Assembly: GCA_036186865.1 (NCBI GenBank)
Contig: AP025053.1
Span: 4,087,752 to 4,151,751 of the forward strand
Direction of reading: 5' to 3'
DNA from: Eustoma russellianum
Lineage: Eukaryota > Streptophyta > Magnoliopsida > Gentianales > Gentianaceae
DNA length: 64,000 nt
This document shows positions 1 through 11,499 of this stretch, in pieces; the first letter of the stretch is position 1; the number at the start of each line of letters is the position of its first letter. Made by a program: the position numbers and the translations under genes. A model generated the notes under the pieces. That model was not told where the DNA came from, did no database searches, and saw only the letters and a program-made list of their open reading frames with translations.

Positions 1-1000
1 CCAGACACTACTTTCCTTCCCCTTTCCTGTTATTATCCCTTCTTCCTTTCTCATCTTTAATAAAGAAATCATGACATTCGTGTGACCAATTCTTCCACAT
101 GAGGAACAGTGCAGAGGGACCTTTTCATATTGAATCTCCTGCTTATAAATCTTATCGGGAAGAGTGATATCAATAGATTGCGGTAAATCCTTAGAAATGT
201 CAATCTCAATTAGAAACTCTTGCATAATTAAAAGTACCTTTCTTAGCAGTAATCAGATCAATACTAATAGGATTGCCCAAGTACGAAGCAATCTTACTAA
301 GAAACCTATCTTTCCACAAAATTAATGGTAAGTTAATGAACCTTACACAGATGGAAACCACATGCATGTCTTCATGCCCAAAACAAAAATACTTCGGCAT
401 TCTCTTTAGCATTAGAGGCTTTCCATTGATGAAATAGGGACCGTCCAGCAGTACTTTTAACAATCATCTAGAACTTCAAACTGAAAAACAATCCACTCAG
501 AATCATGAATCTGAGCCTTATGTCTTCCTTTCAGTTACGCGTGATATTCTTAAGTGTCCCCATACCTGAAAAAGCACCTCCAACACAACCAATTAAACAG
601 AGTTCCCATTCCTTCTCCTCTTCAAACTCCTCTTCCACGAACACGGACCTTCAGTCACAGTTTGCATCTTACAAAGCTTAAGACCATCTTTTTTTGTTAT
701 CTTTAAAAAGGGGAAGTCCAAGGAGCCTTTGCATGCACTCCCATCTCAACACTGTCTCCAGATCTGACAGGAAGCTTAGGTTGATCACCCAGATCTGAAG
801 TAGGTAAGTCAACGGAACTAACCATCAGCTTTGAGGAAGACATCTGAGCAACACCCAGCTGCTTATCAACATTGATATTATTTTTCACAGGGGGAGAAAC
901 CAGATCTCCTTCAGGAATGCAAAAGGGAGCATTACTGTATCCAATAACTTCATTAGAACCAGATTTAATACTCATGATAGCAGAAATGAAATCAAGAAAG
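1..1000 (-). pseudogene. Decayed LINE ORF1-like protein (DUF4283 plus CCHC knuckle)
   Basis: Minus-strand reading gives a broken protein of the plant DUF4283 family, found in L1-type LINE ORF1 and related nucleic-acid-binding proteins. A polar N-terminal linker reads from about 975 to 703. The DUF4283 core reads from about 640 to 206 and includes the family-like blocks LLDGPYFINGKPLMLKRMP and LSKIASYLGNPISIDLITA. It then changes frame and continues as IEIDISKDLPQSI towards a knuckle reading C-S-S-C-G-R-I-G-H near 70-112, whose last Cys is lost by a one-base shift. At least two frameshifts and several stops make it non-functional. The element continues past the left edge, so the RT-bearing ORF2 is not visible. 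The family assignment rests on motif recognition; the decay is read directly. Confidence 0.72.
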
Positions 1001-1310
1001 AAGGAATTTAGAGCAGCGAAGAAAAAGAGGCAATGTAAAGAGACTTTGGGAAACCCCAGAGAGCTTCTCTCTCAAGACTCTCTCACATCCCTTGCTTCCG
1101 TATTGGGAAAACGACACTTTGTAGCTATAAGTGTAGTTGTTATGTCGCATTACAACATAATTTTTTAATTATCATTATACAGACATAAATTAATTGTTCT
1201 GTACATTTTTGACACAATCAACGAGAGACTTCACTCATAACTTCTTCATTTATGTTCATCCAGAGCTTAGTTGATGTTTTTTTTTTGATACATTTGATGG
1301 TATATTTTAC

Positions 1311-1620
1311 CCATAACTTCTCAATTTTTACTGTATATTATAAATTTTTTAGTTTGTTACATTTTTGAAAACAATTGATGACAGACATTCACATGATAAC
1401 ATAAATAATACTCGTGAACCTCACGCGAGGAAGAAAATATGAGATACCAATTTTGGCTTAATAAAATGTACACATAACTTCTCAATTTTTACTGTATATC
1501 ATAAATTTTTAGTTTGTTACATCTTTGACACAATTAATGACAGACATTTACTTGATAACATAAATGATACTTGTGAACCTCACGTGAGAAAATACAAGAT
1601 ACAAATTTTGGCTTAATAAA
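1311..1620. repeat. Diverged direct duplication, two units of about 155 bp
   Basis: Unit one (1311-1465) and unit two (1471-1620) share the same order of words: CATAACTTCTCAATTTTTAC at the start, then AGTTTGTTACAT, GACAGACATT, GTGAACCTCACG and TTTTGGCTTAATAAA at the end. A weaker third trace lies just upstream (about 1195-1260). There is no coding capacity. Confidence 0.75.
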
Positions 1621-2007
1621 CGTTTGAAGACATTCTCACAATCTGAACTACAAAAGAGTGGTGAAATATATTGAAAATCAAAGTAATGAAATTAAACTCT
1701 CATGCTCCATTTCGTCAGCAAAATTACTTGAGTTTCTAAAATTCAATGTTTAATCAAAGATTTTCTATAATAATTTTGTTTTGCGTTTAAAAATTTTTGT
1801 TTCGACGTCTTGACAGATGGGGGTAAAAATGGTAAATGTAATAGGATTTTTTTTTGTCTCTTTCATGTTTTTAGGTACGAAGAAGAACATGTGATATTCA
1901 TGCGTCTAGTTTTTTGTCATCAAGTGAATGTCAGACGTGAATTCAAAATACAATAGAATAAGCTAAGTTATAGTACACAATAAGAATTGAGAAGTTATGT
2001 GTGAACG
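1470..2007. mobile_element. Candidate TIR element (degenerate long inverted arms)
   Basis: The left arm starting near 1470 (ACACATAACTTCTCAATT) reappears inverted at 1983-2007. The inverted similarity continues inward for roughly 100 bp, including GACATTCACTTGATGACA on the complement near 1905-1940. The interior is AT-rich and non-coding. The arms are imperfect and I see no target duplication, so this may be an old non-autonomous DNA transposon or just inverted copies of the neighbouring repeat unit. Confidence 0.4.
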
Positions 2008-2330
2008 TTACAATCAATTTCTAGAAGAAACATAACAAAACAATCCAATTGTGAGTGCGCGGGTGAGCAGGGAGACTTGAGAAGTTATTGATAAATGTTG
2101 CCATCAGCTCTGTGAAAAACAAACAGAACATCTAAATTATGTCGTGCTGTAAACACAAAAGATAGATTTATGAGCAGAAAGTGTCATTTTCCTTATTTTT
2201 TTCTTCCTTCCGACAAAATGTTAACTAGTATTTTTACACTGTATTGTTGGGATGGTGATGCCGAAAGGCATCTTTGATCAAACCTAAGGGTATAAATCGG
2301 TTAGTTTTGATGTATCCGTATTGATTTTAG
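2008..2330. other. AT-rich non-coding sequence
   Basis: No coding, RNA or element signature recognised. Confidence 0.6.
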
Positions 2331-2740
2331 CACAACAACAACATTATCCCATTGTCTTAGGAGCTTCTGTTTACGACGGCGGTAGGGTAGGATAGATTGT
2401 CTTAGAAGCTTCTGTTTACGACGGGGTAGGATATACGCAATCCATACTCATGTGTTAGAAATACATTGAGGTTGTTTCCGATGACCATCATGAAAATTGA
2501 CGTCAAACTGTGTCGATCAACTGATAGTCTACAATATAAGAAGCGTAGTCAATTTAGTGACTCATTTTGTTTTCTAGAGTTTGACGATCAACTGATAGTC
2601 TGATACTTTACAATATAAGAAGCGTAGCCAATTTAGTGCATCAATTTTGTTTTATTCTAACATATTCTAAAGTCAGAGAAACGTAGCAAATTTAATGCAT
2701 CAATTTTTTTTATTCTAATATATTTTAAAGTCAGAGAAGA
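2331..2740 (-). repeat. TTG-tailed (TS-like) SINE with duplicated ends
   Basis: On the minus strand this reads from a head containing CCAATTTAGTG and TATCAGTTGATCG through a body with GGAAACAACCT and a terminal ATGTTGTTGTTGT tail (2331-2350 on the plus strand). The same body occurs at 4855-5070 and 44173-44425, so it is a dispersed family. The GGAAACAACCT core and TTG tail are typical of TS-type plant SINEs. Two internal duplications mark this copy. The segment next to the tail (about 2357-2430) is repeated in tandem. The head segment (AATTTAGTG.ATCAATTTTGTTTTATTCTA) occurs three times between 2540 and 2735. Confidence 0.65.
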
Positions 2741-3125
2741 GTGTGTATTTGATTCTATTGGCAAGAATGATTTTTAAACAACCACTAACTTTATTAAGAG
2801 TCAGCTGCATAAACCGTAAATATATTCGGTGGAACCATGTATACATTCGGTAGACTACACAATTTTTATCAAGCACAAAAAGCAATCTTTTTTAAGAGAT
2901 GTGGGTCGGATGAACGAGGAGTACATTCCATGGAATAGAACAATTACACAAATTAGATGGAATAATATTTTTAATTTTAAGATCTAAAAGAACTAAGTAA
3001 ATAAGCAGACACATTATCTCAATGCTTAACAAATGAGAAAGTAACGCTACTGAAACAACATACTAATTCTATAATGTCTTCGGTCACAACAAAACAATAG
3101 AACCCACCCTTATTTCTAATATACA
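2741..3125. other. AT-rich non-coding sequence
   Basis: Nothing recognisable on either strand. Confidence 0.6.
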
Positions 3126-3275
3126 GTTTTTTACATTGAGGTCACGGGTTCGAGACGTAGAAACAGCCTCTTACACAAAATTTAATGTAAGACTGTGTAG
3201 TGAAGCGATCCGACATCTTTCCAGACTCTGTGCAAAAGCGGAAGCTCAATGCACCGGGAACGCCTTTTAATTGAT
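3126..3275 (+). repeat. Au-type SINE
   Basis: It contains a Pol III box-B-like core GGTCACGGGTTCGAGAC (about 3142-3158), followed by AAACAGCCTCTTAC, a diverged AAGACTGTG block, and the terminal AATGCACCGGGAACGCCTTTT. This order is the hallmark of the Au SINE family of flowering plants. The 5' tRNA-like part before box B is poorly kept. A second, more diverged copy follows at 3691-3862 in the same orientation. Confidence 0.78.
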
Positions 3276-3690
3276 AATCGCATTATTGATCAACCACATG
3301 GCCAGTGGCATATTTTGAACTTTTGTTTTTGCCTATAAGTTAACGAGTCAAATAATCAGACATATGTATTTTTTGTCTCGTTTAATCCAGTAAATTTTTC
3401 TAATTAAAACAACCGGAAGACACTATTTTTGCAAATGTAGCTTATCGTATAATGTATTCAATTTTCATATGCATAATGACTAGTTAGTCAGTTATAGTGA
3501 TTAACATATAAAATTAAAAACAAGTAGGTCGAGTGTCATTATGGGTCCTTCAGTTGAATGTATGAACTCCGAGAGTTTTCCATATATGATACTTGTCGTT
3601 TTGATTTTATGAACAGCGGGTACACATTATATAATTATACACAAAAGTGACCATTTTGAAAGACGTTACTATACAACAAGTGTTCTAGGA
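3276..3690. other. AT-rich non-coding sequence
   Basis: Nothing recognisable on either strand. Confidence 0.6.
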
Positions 3691-3862
3691 GTTCATAGTT
3701 GGAACAACTGGTGAGGTTACTGTTTTGATTCGAGTCGCAGAAATAGCCTCTTACACAAAGTGTAAAGTAATGCTGCGTACATCAGATCGCGAAGCAATCT
3801 AGTCCTTCGTCAAATCCTGCACAAACGTAAAAGCCTAATGTATCGGGAACGTGCCTTATTAC
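3691..3862 (+). repeat. Au-type SINE, diverged second copy
   Basis: It keeps the Au order: a degraded box B (GATTCGAGTC), AATAGCCTCTTACACAAAG, GCTGCGTACATCAGATC, and a terminal ATGTATCGGGAACGTGCCTT. It has the same orientation as the copy about 400 bp upstream but differs at many sites, which suggests two separate insertions. Confidence 0.72.
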
Positions 3863-4084
3863 AAAATCATGAATAATTTATCAATAGTCATTATTCTTCT
3901 GTCAGTTAAGCACTTACGCCAGTGAAGATGAAAATAAAGTTGGCTCAAAGGATTCCAAAGAATTTTAAACAAATCAACCTGACAATGTTTCTATGTTCAT
4001 AGTAAGAGTTCAATTACAAGATTAGTAAGTGTATGTCGTTTTTCTTCCACCTAGAAACTCGACTTTTAAGTTTACTCTTAGCAT

Positions 4085-4345
4085 GACATAATGCAGTTGG
4101 TACTTGGATTAGAAATTGTTCTTTGGATTAGAAATTGTTCTAAGAAGTCAAGAGTTCGATTCTAGGGACACGTACAGTGTGGGTGTTCCACTGCTGCTAG
4201 ACCGAAGGCCTGGTTTGCAGATGGACACCTTATGTGGGTCAGTGCGTTAGTCATCACTCAACTTAAGAGGTCGCTCCTGATTTGCACTATCCACAGTGCT
4301 CATTGAGACTGCGGCGATAGGAAATAGGACGAGATTTCGGATTTT
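4085..4345 (+). repeat. tRNA-derived SINE (family with CTGGTTTGCAG core)
   Basis: The head has a box-A-like GCAGTTGGTA and box B GAGTTCGATTC, separated by a tandem 18-bp duplication (TTGGATTAGAAATTGTTC twice). The body reads CAGTGTGGGTGTTCCACTGC, then a CCTGGTTTGCAG core, then TGATTTGCA near the end. Inverted, clearly related copies occur at 53275-53500 and 59985-60155, and a fragment at 13343-13395. I therefore treat it as a SINE family rather than a unique tRNA pseudogene. Confidence 0.7.
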
Positions 4346-4854
4346 ACTCCAAATTTACTCTGAACTACGTTAACTTGAAACCTGAATTGACTGAGGTTGA
4401 TAAAATCCTACAATCATACACACACACACCCAAAAAAAAGGAATAAATATCAATTTTTTTTAGAACAATATATTTCAACTTTAAAGCAGGTGATGATGAA
4501 ATTACGGGAGCAAATTACAGAACTACAAATTTTCAAGACAAGAGTCCTTATTTGTTAGGGCGAAATGGAAAGTATTGGATTTCTCTGATGTAACATATTA
4601 CATGTACTTGGAGAACTATGTCTAATGATAAATGTGAATAAATTGTAAGTGGCTATATATATACAAAGAAGGTATGAAGAATTATATATACAAGACGAAG
4701 CAAAGCTTTGTATTGTCAAATTATTTACCTGGAATCACATAGAATACAAGCATATTTACAGACATATTTGGCATGTTCGCAGCAGTATAAATTAAACATG
4801 ACTTAGTTTCCAATGGAGTCAAATGGAGTCAAGAACACACTCTTTCTTAACTTT
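4346..4854. other. AT-rich non-coding sequence
   Basis: A short CA run (about 4422-4431) only; no gene or element recognised. Confidence 0.6.
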
Positions 4855-5070
4855 GGAATATGATAGAATAAAGCAAAATGACTCACTAAATTGGCTGCGC
4901 TTCTTATATTGTGAAGTAGCAGTTGATCGACACGTAATTTTCATTATGGGTCATCAGGAAACAACCTCTGTGTGTTTCTAACACATGGATATGATTGCGT
5001 ACATCCGATTCTCCCATATCCTGCCATAAGCAAGAGCCTATATGACAATAGGATAATGTTGTTTGTTGTT
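4855..5070 (+). repeat. TTG-tailed (TS-like) SINE
   Basis: Plus-strand copy of the family at 2331-2740. Head CACTAAATTGGCTGCGCTTC, box-B-like AGTTGATCGACAC, core GGAAACAACCTC, GATTGCGTACATCC, and tail AATGTTGTTTGTTGTT ending at 5070. It is the most compact copy and useful for defining the family's ends. Confidence 0.7.
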
Positions 5071-6540
5071 AGTTTCTTGGTAATGATGTATATTCGGAAT
5101 TTCAGTTACCAGTAGGACAAAATAATAATTAAAATCGGTTGCACTTTCATATCACTTTTGATACTTTGAATTGGAAAAAACCACTGTGTGTCCGTGACCA
5201 TGATCCAAAACTATTAATTTTTTTTACACTTTTAAATTGTGTTGGTAGATGAGACTAGTGAAAAAGTCAATAATAGTTGGAATGTTGGCAGGAGACGCTA
5301 GAGGAAAATGCTTCAAATTGAGTCAAGAAGACATTATATGAAATTTAATTTTAGTAACAGAAGAATGACCTTGAAACCTTGTGTGAAACTGGAAGCCAAG
5401 ACAATTTTTTTTAGGAATAAGCCAAGACATTCACTTGAGTGATAATTTTAGGTATTTAGAGTTTATACGGCTGAAAGATAGGAGAATTAATAAGGATGTG
5501 AATCACATAATACAAACTGGATGGTTAAAGTGGAAACATACGTCAGGTCTTCATTGTGATAGAAAATACCTTTAAAACTTAAAAAAAAATGTTATAGGAC
5601 GGCAATATGACCCGCACTTATATATGATTCTTTTCTTTGTGATAGAAAAGTACCTTTGAACGTTTAAAAAAAAGTTTTACAGGACGGTAGTAACACCTGT
5701 ATGAGTGTAATATAACTACGTAAGTTATGGTGACAGAGATTGACAAAAGTGAGATTGAATAATACACAATGACGTGCTAAACCAGTAAAATCCATATACC
5801 ATATAAAAACATCACAAAACTTTTAATGCACAATATATTATTAATAATGAATTAGTTAGTACTAGCATCATCACCTTCTGAAAGATTGATTAATTATTTT
5901 TTCTTGATGCAATTAAGTCACTTTTACTTAAAGTTTCCCCCTGTCTTAAAAATGAAATGCCTGTCCAAAGAAAGCAATGTTCCATATTCAAGCTACTCAT
6001 TCCTAACTCTGGTTGTGTAGGTTTGTCCAATTCAATCTGTTAGCATTATCACATTTTGAAGTTGAATCAGGGGAATCAAATACATACTACTAAATGTTTA
6101 GCCAGTCTATTTCTACTAATATTTGACTTAATAACCCCAACAAACATTTTCCCTTTTTGTCTTTTGTGATCAGAATTTTCACATATGTAATGACTTGTAT
6201 GTTCAGCTATTTTAGAGCAAAATATATCTGTTTTGTTGGCTTGGTTCCCCAAGATACCCGTCTCTCCCTCCCCAAAATATCTATATCTATATCCACATTT
6301 AGTCCCTTTTGTAGACTGCTAAAGTACTGCTTTAACCATAAAGTAACGACGGTAACACAATATCTCAGATATAAAGTAAATAAAATGAATGTCTTCATAT
6401 AAAGTAAATATTAGTATATTCATTAAAGCAAATCATCACTAAAATCGTATGTGTATGAAAATAACATAAAGCAAGATAAATTATAGCAGTAAAAATAAAG
6501 TCAATTGATTCCGCAATATCCATAGAAGAGAACAATGACC
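5071..6540. other. AT-rich non-coding sequence with one local duplication
   Basis: Units near 5558-5615 and 5638-5695 share GTGATAGAAAA, a poly-A run and ACAGGACGG/ATAGGACGG, so they are a diverged duplication about 80 bp apart. The short overlapping frames near 6157-6402 have no family signature and lie on both strands, so I do not call a gene. Confidence 0.55.
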
Positions 6541-8720
6541 TCTTAGACAGTATTACCATTTTACCTAGACGAGTTTTTGGCTTGTCGGTCCCAAGCCCGG
6601 TAAAGAAGGAGGGTTGCGTTAGGTTGACAGCCAGCGTAAAGCTTTGTCATTAAACATGATAACAAGAAATTGTGCTAATGTTATGATGTTCCTCATACGG
6701 AATGCATCATATGGTCTAAATACGGTGTCTCAGTAAAGACTGCTACATTTGGGAGGCTAGGAGTAGTGTCAAATAAGCAAGGATCCCCGTCACATAGTCT
6801 GAATGCAGCGATAATTGATCTAGGACTGTAGCATCTCCTAGATAACTTGGATGCAGTGAAAATAAGTAAGAGTTCTTAGGCCGTAAGTTAGATACTAAGA
6901 GAAGAAATACTAGGTTAGCTAGGAGTATTAGACTAGGAATATAGAACATTAAAACTCTATCAAGGAAGACAATGGAGATAATGGATGTGACGATAAGGAG
7001 AAAAATAAATATTTAATATTTACAAGACGAAGTGGATATGAGAAAGATAGGATGTTGGATAAGTCACAATTTAAACTCTGGCACACACGAAAGAATAAGA
7101 CAAGAAATGGAGTTGGGTTATTATAGATGCCTCATTAACAGACAAGTGGTATGTTTTATTAAGAAGGTGATAGAAGTATAGCCCTTAAGTTGGTTCTTAA
7201 GGAAAAAAATCATTATTATTAGCATATATGCTCCTCAAGTGGATTTAGAAGGCTATAAATGTTCAACTGTGGGAAGATTTATAAGACGTAGTGCATGAAA
7301 TTCCAACAGATAAGAAGATCTTTATAGGAAGATATTTAAATAGACATACAAGTAAAGATAATAAGGATTACAACATGTTATATGGTGGATTTGGCTTTGG
7401 AAACAAGAATGATGAAGGAAGATTAATTTTTTTTGGATTTCGCAATAATGTATGACCTTATAATGACTAATACATTTTTTTTTCAGAAAATAGGTAAACA
7501 CTTGATCACATCAAAAGTGAACCAAGTAAGTCGCAGATAGACTATTTAATGACTCGTAAAAGAGATATAAGAACTTGTAAGGTCTGCAAGGAGGAAGTTT
7601 AACAATGCAACACCATCTTATAGTGTTGGATGTTCGTATCTGACATAGAAGATTGAGTAAAAAAACCTGTAGAACTCAAGATAAAATGACAAAACTTGAA
7701 GGAATATAAGCAAACAGATTTTAGAAAAGTAGTATTGGGGTAAAACTCTTAAGAAAATCAAGTGGTGGTGTAAATGAAGCATTGGAGAATGTAGCGGTAA
7801 AGATAGAAAAATAGCGAAAAATTTACTTAGCAAGTTAAAAGATCGAGCACCTACAAATAAGGAATCTTGGTAGTGGAAAGAAGAAGTCAAGACAAAGTAA
7901 AAAAACTAAAGTTATAAGGCACTTGAACTTTGTAGAAATCAAGAGAATTGAAATAATATAGGCTTCCTAATAAAGAAGCTAACAGGCTATAAGTGAAGCC
8001 ATATCAAAGGCGTTTGAAGGTTTTTGTAAGCGATTGGACATGAAAGAAGATGAAAGATATGTGTATAAAATTGCAAGAGAGACATGAAGAAAGACAAGTG
8101 ATTTCACTTAAGTTAAATGTATGAAAGACGAAAACAACAAGATTTTAGTAGATGAAAGGGCAATAAAATGAGAAGATAGTTTGGAAAACTTTTTAATGAT
8201 TCATTGAGAGATGAACTTGTATTGGTCGAATTACGTAACTCTGAAGATGGTAGAAATTAAACATATAGTAGGAGAGTTTGATTGATAGAGGTAAAAAAAA
8301 TACTTTGAAATGGATAAGAAACGGTAAAACGATTATATCCGACGATATTCCAATTGAGACTTGAAATGTCTAGGGACAAAAGGTATTATGTGGCTTGCAA
8401 ATCTTTTTAGCAATATTGTGAAGACTAGTAAGATGTCTGGCTAATGGATAAAAGCTTTAGTACATGTGTATAAAAACAAAGGACGTATACAAGATTGTGC
8501 ATATTATAGATAAATTAAGTTAATGAGTCATTTAATGAAGTTCGGAAAACGAGTGATTAAGAAAAGACTTCGCAAAAAGACCAGTTTATCTGAGAATCGA
8601 TTTAGACTTATATACAAAAAGCCAATAATGGAGGATATTCATTTCTTGAGAAGATTAATAAAGAAATATTGAGAAAAGCACGATTTGCACATGGTTTTCA
8701 CCTATTTCTTATTCTTCCTA
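6541..8720 (+). pseudogene. RTE-clade LINE, heavily decayed, 5' end to mid RT
   Basis: The leader (about 6570-6660) contains GGCTTGTCGGTCCCAAGCC and GGAGGGTTGCGTTAGG, words I recognise from plant RTE LINEs. The endonuclease is readable in broken frames from about 6960: ISIYAPQVDLE-like near 7215, a GGDLN-like GRYLNRHTSKDN near 7330, YGGFGFGNKNDEGR near 7383, and SKSQIDYLMTRKRD near 7525. RT follows in fragments near 8400-8720 (VYKNKGRIQDC, RKKTSLSENRF, KHDLHMVF), where the copy stops. Stops and shifts are dense. It is homologous to the minus-strand copy at 9075-12150 but lacks that copy's 3' half, so the two cannot be one inverted unit. Confidence 0.72.
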
Positions 8721-9070
8721 ATATCCCACAGGAGTTCACATATCTCTTAGTCTTGATGATAGAATTCTTTTTGATATGTTGATGAAGTCTTTGTTTCCTT
8801 TTAGACCATATGCTATAGGCACATGCAGCTGGGCTTAGTCTAGCTAGCTCATGGATCCACTGCTATCCAATCTAGTACGTGCTTTTAGAGCCAACAGAGA
8901 TGGAGGTGAGAGAATCTTTAATATTTGACTGGTACACATATATTGCAGACTTCTGCTTGAAAGACTATTATTCTTCTTCATTGTTATCTTTTCCATGTTT
9001 TTGTGACCCCCGCTGTCGTTGGAGATTGTTTGGATGTGTAGACAGCTGACGATCAACATTTTATTTGGCT
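8721..9070. other. Non-coding spacer between two LINE copies
   Basis: No recognised motif. The 102-residue minus-strand frame that crosses it runs into the LINE 3' tail and has no family signature. Confidence 0.5.
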
Positions 9071-9074
9071 CAAT

Positions 9075-9515
9075 ACCCAGTATATCCCAACGACAGCAAA
9101 AGCTATCGTTAGGGTCTAGGGAAGGTGAGTGACACGAAAACAATACCTTCATCCCAAGAGATAGAGAGTTTGCTTCCAGTGAGACCCTCGGCTCTATATG
9201 TACTTCATAGATAGCACAATAATAGGAATATGTAGTGAAGGGATTTTATCAAACATAAACTGAAATCTTCCGATATTAAAATAGTCATAACAGTGGGTAT
9301 GCACAAATAGTTGAAAGGCAAATACCGAAACAAAAAAGTACAAAGTCAACCTACAGTGTAAATACTATCTAATCCTCTAAGGTACCCCGATAACATGTAT
9401 ACTCCTCCTTAACCTTAATCATCTGCCTCCATGAACTCCTATCCTAGACAATGTCCTCAAAGAGGTGTAACTCTAGTAAGTCATGCCTAATCTGCTCATC
9501 CCACGTCAGTTTGGG
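9075..9515 (-). repeat. RTE LINE 3' UTR and terminus
   Basis: Closely parallels 13925-14380: both carry the plus-strand words AACGACAGCAAAA, CTATCG.TAGGGTCT, GATAGAGAGTTT, GTGAGACCCTC and CCTTAACCTTAATCATCTGCC in the same order and spacing. This marks it as the 3' untranslated end rather than flanking DNA. Confidence 0.8.
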
Positions 9516-9959
9516 CCTGCGTTTACTCCTCTTCCTTCTACAGTGGGGCTTTCAATTGCTCTGACAGACGCCCTTGTCTGTCTCCTCTTGACATGCCTAA
9601 GCCATCTCAGTCTTCATTCTCTTATCTTATCTGATACACTAGTCACTCCTAATCTTTCTCTGTATACCTCATTTTTTATCATGTCTAGCCTTGTATGCTT
9701 ACACATCCACCTCAGCATCCTCATCTCTGCCACTTCCATCTTATGTGTTTGCGTCCTCTTGATGGTCCAGCAGTCTGTTCCATATAACATTGACGGCTCC
9801 ACTGCCACCCTATAAAATTTTTCCTTTAATTTAGTTGGAAAATTCTTGTCACACCGCACCCCTGAGGCCGCCCTCCACCTACACCAACCTGCTTGAACTC
9901 GGTGTGCTACGTCACTCTCTATGTCCCCATCTTTCTATACAAATGATCCTAGGGTACTT

Positions 9960-11130
9960 GAACTTACTTACCATTGGGACCACTTGACCCTCGATGGTGA
10001 TTTGGTTATTCTCATCGTCGGTTGCGCCGCTGAATTGGCAGTGCAGATACTCAGTCTTAGACGACTAATTCTTATGTCTTTTTTCTCTAAAGCACCTCGC
10101 CACTCCTCTAGTCTCATAAGTCTACGTTCCGCGACTAATACAATATCGTCAGCAAAAGCATACACCATAGGACTGTCTATTGGATCGGTTTTGGCAACTC
10201 GTCTAGGACAACTGCAAAAAGAAATAGGCTCAAAGCGGACTCTTGATGTAGGCCTACCTCCACCGGAAAGAAGTATGTATTCTCTACAGGCGTATGAACG
10301 GTTGTTTTCGTCATAGCATACATATCCCTAATTATGTTTATATACTTCATTGGAACCCCTCTTGCATCCAGACTATCCCATATCAGCCTGCGCGGCACAC
10401 TATGATACGCTTTTTCATGATCGATGAAAACCATATGTAGGTCGTGCTTCTTCTCCCTATACTTCTCCATCAATCTCCTTAAAATGTGTATTGCCTCCGT
10501 AGTTGACCGTCCTGGCATAAAACCAAATTGGTTTACCGTAACTTGAGTTTCTTCCCTAATTCTAGTATCGATTGCTCTCTCCCATAACTTCATAGTATAA
10601 CTTAGCAATTTAATCCCCGTGTAATTCCCACAATACTGTGCGTCTCTTTTTTTCCTTATATAGAGGGACCACTACAGTTCTTCTCCACTCATCTGGTATT
10701 TTTCATGTTTTGAAAATAAGGTTGAACAGAGTAGTTAGCCATTGAACCCCCTCATCTCCCAAACACTTCCACACCAATGGGTATGTTATCCATGCAAATT
10801 GCCTTATCTCTTCCCATCTTGTTAAGTGCTCTGTTCACCTCTCCTTGTGTGATGCTACGACAATCGCAGTTGTTATATTGTCGTTTTTGGATAGCGATGC
10901 TTTCTCTTTCTTCGTGGTCGACCCTTCTGCTGTTGAAAAGGTTGTGAAAGTATGTTTGTCATTGTCCCTTCATATCTTGTTCTTTGACTTAAATATGTCC
11001 ATTTTCTCTCTTTATAAATTTCACGACTCTTAGGTCTTGCCTTTTTCGATCTCTAGCTTTTGCAATTTTGAACATATCACGCTCTCCATCTTTTGTTTCT
11101 AATCTTTTATACATNNNNNNNNNNTTCCAC
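9960..11130 (-). pseudogene. RTE LINE reverse transcriptase domain
   Basis: Blocks seen in order on the minus strand: YKRLETKDGERDM (about 11110), a YFHNLFN-like block near 10950, EVNRALNKMGRDKA near 10840, MKLWERAIDTRIREETQVT (from about 10590), QFGFMPGRSTTEAI, HMVFIDHEKAYHSVPR with the first RT aspartate, and YAFADDIVLVAE (10163-10128) with the catalytic ADD motif. Several frame changes separate the blocks, and the gap at 11115-11124 removes the linker that normally joins endonuclease to RT. Confidence 0.82.
11115..11124. other. Assembly gap (10 N)
   Basis: Ten Ns inside the LINE between endonuclease and RT. Comparison with the usual RTE linker suggests that the true missing length is more than 10 bases. 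Confidence 0.95.
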
Positions 11131-11499
11131 CGCCACGTCTCTTTATGTACGGTTGTCTTTCCTGTTGTTACCCCAAGAGTTTCCCTTGCCACATGAGTAA
11201 TGGTAGTCGCTATAGCCTCCCACATCTGGTTTGTGTCCTCAACTAGTGGATCTGATGTCGCCGAGATGATCTTGTCTCTAAATATGATAATTTTCTCGTC
11301 CTTCAAACTTCCCCATTGAATCCTGGGTGGTAATTTTATAACCTTCGTGCTGATCTTTTGGCTCAAAGCTATAACTACGACTAGTAAACAGTGTTGCGTC
11401 ACTCTTGTCTCTCCTGGTATAAACTTGCAGTCCCTCCATAACCATCGGTCTTCACGTCTCATCAGAAAATAGTCGATCTGCGTGTTGCGTCCTCCACTG

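Noticed and set aside
9483..10316. Plus-strand frames of 110 and 131 residues as genes
   Set aside because: They are antisense to LINE RT and C-terminal blocks on the minus strand that carry recognisable motifs.
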